From: Bacillota bacterium
GTDB lineage: Bacteria > Bacillota > DTU065
Direction of reading: 5' to 3'
DNA: 7,328 nt
Assembly (NCBI GenBank): GCA_012842235.1
Contig: DUTE01000054.1
Location: forward strand, 1 to 7,328
Shown here: positions 4,184 through 7,328 of the stretch, piece by piece
How the letters are laid out: every line of letters starts with the position of its first letter
How positions within the stretch are numbered: the stretch's first letter is position 1
Translations under genes and position numbers: made by a program
Notes under the pieces: model-generated
Seen by the model: only the letters and a program-made list of their open reading frames with translations
Databases searched by the model: none
Told to the model about the DNA's origin: nothing

Positions 4184-5476
4184 CTACTTATCCTCTTTTT
4201 TAGCCTCTTCCCAAAAAACATCCATCTCTTCAAGGGTCATCTCTTCTAACGGTCTGCCAGAATGGTTTTCTATATATCTAAAACGTTTTTGAAACTTGTT
4301 TATAGTCTTAGTTAATGCCACTTCTGGATCTATTTTGAGGAAACGTGCTAAATTAACTATGGCAAAGAGGAGATCGCCAAGTTCTTCCTCTTTTGAATCA
4401 TAATCTTGTGCTTCTTTTAATTCCTTTAGTTCCTCTTCTACCTTGTCCCAAACCGGTTCAATCTCTGACCAATCAAAACCAACCTTTGCAGCCTTTTTTT
4501 GTACTTTTTGGGCTTTAGACAGCCCAGGTAGATGTTTAGGTACCCCATCTAAGATCGATAATCTATCTTCTTTGCCTTTTTCCCTCTTCTTAATAGCATC
4601 CCAATTTATCATAACCTCTTGTGGTGTGTCTGCAACTACATTGCCAAAGACATGTGGGTGGCGATGAATAAGTTTGTCTGAAACAACCTCTGCCACTTGA
4701 TTAAAGTCGAATAGATCAGACTCTTCGGCTATGGCACAATAAAAGACAACTTGCAAAAGCACATCTCCTAATTCTTCTACTATGAGATCATTGTCTCCTG
4801 AGTCTACAGCATCCCATAGTTCATATGCTTCCTCGACAATATAAGGTTTAAGAGACAAAAATGTCTGTTCCTTATCCCAGGGACAACCATCAGGAGCCCT
4901 TAGACGCCTCATAATTTGCAAAAGATTGTCTATTGGTTTTGCTCTAAATCTTTTTGGTATTAGTACATAACCATCGCTTATTTGTAAATCTGAAACAACG
5001 GCTTGTCCAGTTTTTAAGCGGTTTTCATAATATACTTTTAAGTTTGCTGGTAAGGATTTTTTTATTTCCTCCCATGTACCAGGGTAAACTCTAACCAAAG
5101 TATTTTGCCCATAGATCTTTTCTAAGCCATTAGAATCTGTGTAACACCAGTTATTAGGCAGTGGTAAAGAATTAAATCGAGCAGTAGAGTTCATTATTTT
5201 TATATCTTCTAATTCAAGAAAATATTTTTCATCTAGACTCGGATCCCCTGCCACCACTAAAACAATATCCTCTTTCAATCCTTTTAACTTATCGATCCTT
5301 TGGGATATTTTTAAATCATCCCAAACTTCAATTTCGCTGTTAGTCAAGGGCAATTCTTGCCAAACATTATGCCAGCTTGCTGTAGTAACAAGACGTTTGG
5401 CCTTTGTTATTGCCTCTTTTGCTTTTTTACTTAAATCATCTATTGAACCTATTCCCACACCCACTACTGTAACCAT
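4184..5476 (-). CDS. mazG: MazG nucleoside triphosphate pyrophosphohydrolase with reduced methylase-like N-domain
   Basis: The 430-residue product has a degenerate tetrapyrrole-methylase-like (YabN-type) N-domain (about 1-180) followed by a double MazG domain. The first MazG repeat shows RLRAPDGCPWDKEQT (191-205), EEAYE (215-219), EELGD (234-238) and HRHPHVFG (271-278); the second shows EEELKE (347-352) and EEELGD (363-368), giving the ExxE...ExxD metal-binding pattern in both. MazG hydrolyses NTPs and dNTPs to monophosphates and pyrophosphate, cleaning the pool or affecting (p)ppGpp. The N-domain keeps VVGVGIGS (4-11) and an AGDPS turn (76-80), but is about 40 residues shorter than a typical YabN methylase domain and its middle is hard to align. 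The start is ATG at 5476, with AAGGAGAG 9 bases upstream; a longer frame to 5578 would overlap mfd by 70 bases and encode a non-conserved lead. It lies 32 bases after mfd, probably in one transcript. Confidence 0.92.
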   Translation of the reverse strand: MVTVVGVGIGSIDDLSKKAKEAITKAKRLVTTASWHNVWQELPLTNSEIEVWDDLKISQRIDKLKGLKEDIVLVVAGDPSLDEKYFLELEDIKIMNSTARFNSLPLPNNWCYTDSNGLEKIYGQNTLVRVYPGTWEEIKKSLPANLKVYYENRLKTGQAVVSDLQISDGYVLIPKRFRAKPIDNLLQIMRRLRAPDGCPWDKEQTFLSLKPYIVEEAYELWDAVDSGDNDLIVEELGDVLLQVVFYCAIAEESDLFDFNQVAEVVSDKLIHRHPHVFGNVVADTPQEVMINWDAIKKREKGKEDRLSILDGVPKHLPGLSKAQKVQKKAAKVGFDWSEIEPVWDKVEEELKELKEAQDYDSKEEELGDLLFAIVNLARFLKIDPEVALTKTINKFQKRFRYIENHSGRPLEEMTLEEMDVFWEEAKKEDK

Positions 5477-5485
5477 TTCTTTTCG

Positions 5486-5493
5486 CTCTCCTT
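5486..5493 (-). promoter_or_regulatory. RBS that sets the mazG start
   Basis: AAGGAGAG on the minus strand lies 9 bases before the ATG at 5476, whose protein begins MVTVVGVG, the normal beginning of the YabN-type domain. The upstream in-frame ATG at 5578 lies inside the end of mfd and adds 34 residues that match nothing recognisable. The 5476 start is therefore preferred. Confidence 0.8.
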
Positions 5494-5508
5494 CTTGCTT
5501 GGTCCTAT

Positions 5509-7328
5509 TTATTGTTCTGCAAGTATCTCTAGTAGGTTTAACAAAAGCTTTCTTGATTCCTTTGACTTTGGGTCCCATTTATGGAGCTTCAATTGTGGTG
5601 TTTTGGCGTGAACAAAACCAATCTGATTTCGGTATTTTTCCCAAGCTTTTTGAATCTTGTTGCCATCAAGTGGTGCATCTTTTCTAAAGCGGATGATTAA
5701 ACTTGTTTTCTCTCTACCCATCTCTTTTTGTTCCGTAATTTCTTCAATTAGTAGGGCAAAAGCAAAAAGCTTAATCCTACTAAACCAGAGTAAATTCTCT
5801 GCTTCTTGGGGAAGATCACCAAATCTATCGATTAATTCGTCCTCTATTTTTTCCAAAGACTCTAAATCAACTACACTGTTTATTTTCTTATACATCTCAA
5901 TTTTTTGGCCTTCGTTTTCAATATATCTATTAGGTAAATAGCCGTCTAGAGTAATATTAATCTGGGGTTCAAAGCTTTCAAGTTCATCTGTTGATCTGTC
6001 TCTTCTTGCTGCTACAGCCTCTTCAAGCATCTGACAATACAGTTCAAAGCCAACTGCAGCAATAAAACCATGTTGCTCTGGCCCCAAGATATTACCAGCA
6101 CCTCTAATCTCTAAATCTCTCATAGCTAGTTTAAAACCAGAACCAAGTTCAGTAAAGTCGCGAATAGCCCCTAAGCGTTTCTGAGCATCTTGGTTTAGTA
6201 CTTTATTTGGTCTATAGGTAAAGTAAGCATAGGCAACTCTATTGGTTCGACCTACTCTTCCTCTTAATTGATACAATTGTGATAGACCTAGATGATCAGC
6301 ATCATAGACGATCAAGGTATTAACATTAGAGATATCTAGGCCAGTTTCAATAATGGTAGTACAGACTAAAATATCATATTCTCGCTCTAGAAATTGCACC
6401 ATAACCCGTTCAAGATATTTCTCATCCATTTGGCCATGAGCCACAGCAATCCTTGCTTCAGGAACAAGCTTTTGGATCTTTGCAGCCATATCATCGATGC
6501 CTTGTACTCTGTTATAAACAAAGTAAACTTGGCCGTTTCTAGCAAGTTCTCTGAGGATAGACTCTCTTACTGTCTCTGGGTTATACTCAGTTACATAGGT
6601 TCTTACAGGATATCTATCCTCAGGTGGCGTTTCTATAAGACTCATATCTCTAACACCAACAAGAGCCATATGAAGAGTTCTTGGGATTGGTGTAGCTGTC
6701 ATGGTCAAAACATCAACATTTTTTTTCAGATATTTTAATCTCTCTTTCTGTGCCACACCAAAGCGTTGCTCTTCATCGACAATGACTAAACCGAGATCTT
6801 TGAACTTCACATCTTTGGATAGTAACCTATGTGTCCCTATGACAATATCAACACCACCTGAGGCAACTTTTCTTAGGGTTTCGTTATTTTGTTTTTGTGA
6901 TTGAAATCTGCTTAAAAGCCTAATATTAAACGGATAGTTTCGAAAACGCTCTTTAAACGTAGTATAGTGTTGCATACCAAGAATTGTCGTAGGAACTAAT
7001 ATTGCCACTTGTTTGCCATCTGAGACAGCCTTAAAGGCAGCACGGATTGCTACCTCTGTTTTACCATAACCTACATCCCCACAGAGAAGACGCTCCATTG
7101 GCTGGGCCCTCATCATATCTTTTTTGACCTCTTCAATCGCTCTTAGCTGATCTGGAGTCTCTTGATAAGGGAATTCATCTTCAAACTGTTTTTGAAAATC
7201 ATCATCTTGAGAAAAAGCATGTCCTCGCAGAGATTCTCTAGCGGCGTAGAGTTCTATAAGCTCTTCTGCCATCTCCTGTACTGATGCATTTACTCTCTGT
7301 TTTACCTTTTGCCACTCGTTGCCCCCTA
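5509..7328 (-). CDS. mfd: Transcription-repair coupling factor Mfd, C-terminal part (5' end cut by window)
   Basis: The frame runs off the right edge; 605 residues plus the stop are visible, about half of a normal Mfd of roughly 1,150 residues. Mfd is a cytoplasmic ATP-driven DNA translocase that pushes stalled RNA polymerase off damaged DNA and recruits UvrA. Visible are the LGG.EW..K.RV lead-in, the superfamily 2 motor (Walker A GDVGYGKTE at 83-91, DEEQ at 184-187, TATPIPRT at 210-217, QLRGRVGR at 353-360), the translocation (TRG) region through LAMRDLEIRGAGNILGPEQHG (about 400-420), and the C-terminal regulatory domain D7 (about 463-605). The UvrB-like and RNA polymerase-interacting modules lie outside. 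The ATG at 7272 is internal, because the frame stays open and Mfd-like to the edge. Its stop is 32 bases before mazG. Confidence 0.97.
   Translation of the reverse strand, partial: GGNEWQKVKQRVNASVQEMAEELIELYAARESLRGHAFSQDDDFQKQFEDEFPYQETPDQLRAIEEVKKDMMRAQPMERLLCGDVGYGKTEVAIRAAFKAVSDGKQVAILVPTTILGMQHYTTFKERFRNYPFNIRLLSRFQSQKQNNETLRKVASGGVDIVIGTHRLLSKDVKFKDLGLVIVDEEQRFGVAQKERLKYLKKNVDVLTMTATPIPRTLHMALVGVRDMSLIETPPEDRYPVRTYVTEYNPETVRESILRELARNGQVYFVYNRVQGIDDMAAKIQKLVPEARIAVAHGQMDEKYLERVMVQFLEREYDILVCTTIIETGLDISNVNTLIVYDADHLGLSQLYQLRGRVGRTNRVAYAYFTYRPNKVLNQDAQKRLGAIRDFTELGSGFKLAMRDLEIRGAGNILGPEQHGFIAAVGFELYCQMLEEAVAARRDRSTDELESFEPQINITLDGYLPNRYIENEGQKIEMYKKINSVVDLESLEKIEDELIDRFGDLPQEAENLLWFSRIKLFAFALLIEEITEQKEMGREKTSLIIRFRKDAPLDGNKIQKAWEKYRNQIGFVHAKTPQLKLHKWDPKSKESRKLLLNLLEILAEQ

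Noticed and set aside
4443..4667. Plus-strand open frame opposite mazG
   Set aside because: It lies antisense to the conserved MazG motifs and encodes nothing recognisable.
5494..5523. CTTGC/GCAAG 5-bp pairing upstream of the mazG ribosome site
   Set aside because: It is short with a 20-base loop and does not cover the ribosome site; such pairings are common by chance.
5397..5941. Plus-strand open frames across the mazG-mfd junction and the mfd end
   Set aside because: Both are antisense shadows of conserved coding sequence; their hydrophobic or serine-rich look reflects the complement of charged helices.
6394..6904. Plus-strand open frames opposite the Mfd motor domain
   Set aside because: They overlap the most conserved helicase motifs on the other strand and have no independent support.

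Overview
The window reads almost entirely on the minus strand and looks like chromosome from an AT-rich, endospore-forming Firmicute of the Clostridia type. The grounds are two sporulation-specific genes (yabP, yabQ) beside divIC, an S1-domain gene, mazG and mfd. This is a variant of the mfd...mazG...yabP-yabQ-divIC-S1 neighbourhood known from Bacillus and Clostridia. A genus cannot be named from sequence alone. No mobile element, CRISPR array or plus-strand gene is supported, and no gene-free stretch reaches 300 bases.

Layout in transcription order (right to left): the C-terminal 605 residues of mfd (transcription-repair coupling factor, cut by the right edge); mazG (nucleotide pyrophosphohydrolase with a shrunken methylase-like N-terminus); a SpoIID/LytB-type lipoprotein; yabP; yabQ; divIC; a one-gene S1 RNA-binding unit with its own consensus promoter and a terminator; a DUF501::Ppx/GppA fusion gene; and the first 32 bases of a tRNA-Leu with its own sigma-A promoter, cut by the left edge. 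Four starts given by the longest open frames are moved or confirmed by Shine-Dalgarno position: mazG to 5476, the SpoIID-like gene to 4144 and divIC to 2363, while yabP starts with GTG at 3170.

The genes combine DNA repair and nucleotide-pool cleaning (mfd, mazG), envelope or spore-coat work (SpoIID-like, YabP, YabQ), division (DivIC), RNA binding (S1) and possibly polyphosphate or (p)ppGpp turnover (Ppx). Compared with the usual locus, the genes often found between mfd and mazG (peptidyl-prolyl isomerase, spoVT) and between mazG and yabP (HU, the S4-domain gene rqcP/yabO) are absent; the SpoIID-like lipoprotein fills the second gap.

The most interesting observations are: (1) the yabQ start codon lies in a perfect 12-bp inverted repeat whose loop carries the ribosome binding site, interleaved with a second 7-bp repeat in pseudoknot order; (2) the SpoIID-like gene, yabP, yabQ and divIC each have an inverted repeat over the ribosome binding site or start; (3) DUF501 is fused to a compact Ppx/GppA domain, a fusion of two genes that are neighbours of a DivIC homologue in Actinobacteria. 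The RNA structures are hand-read and unfolded by software, and their regulatory role is inference.
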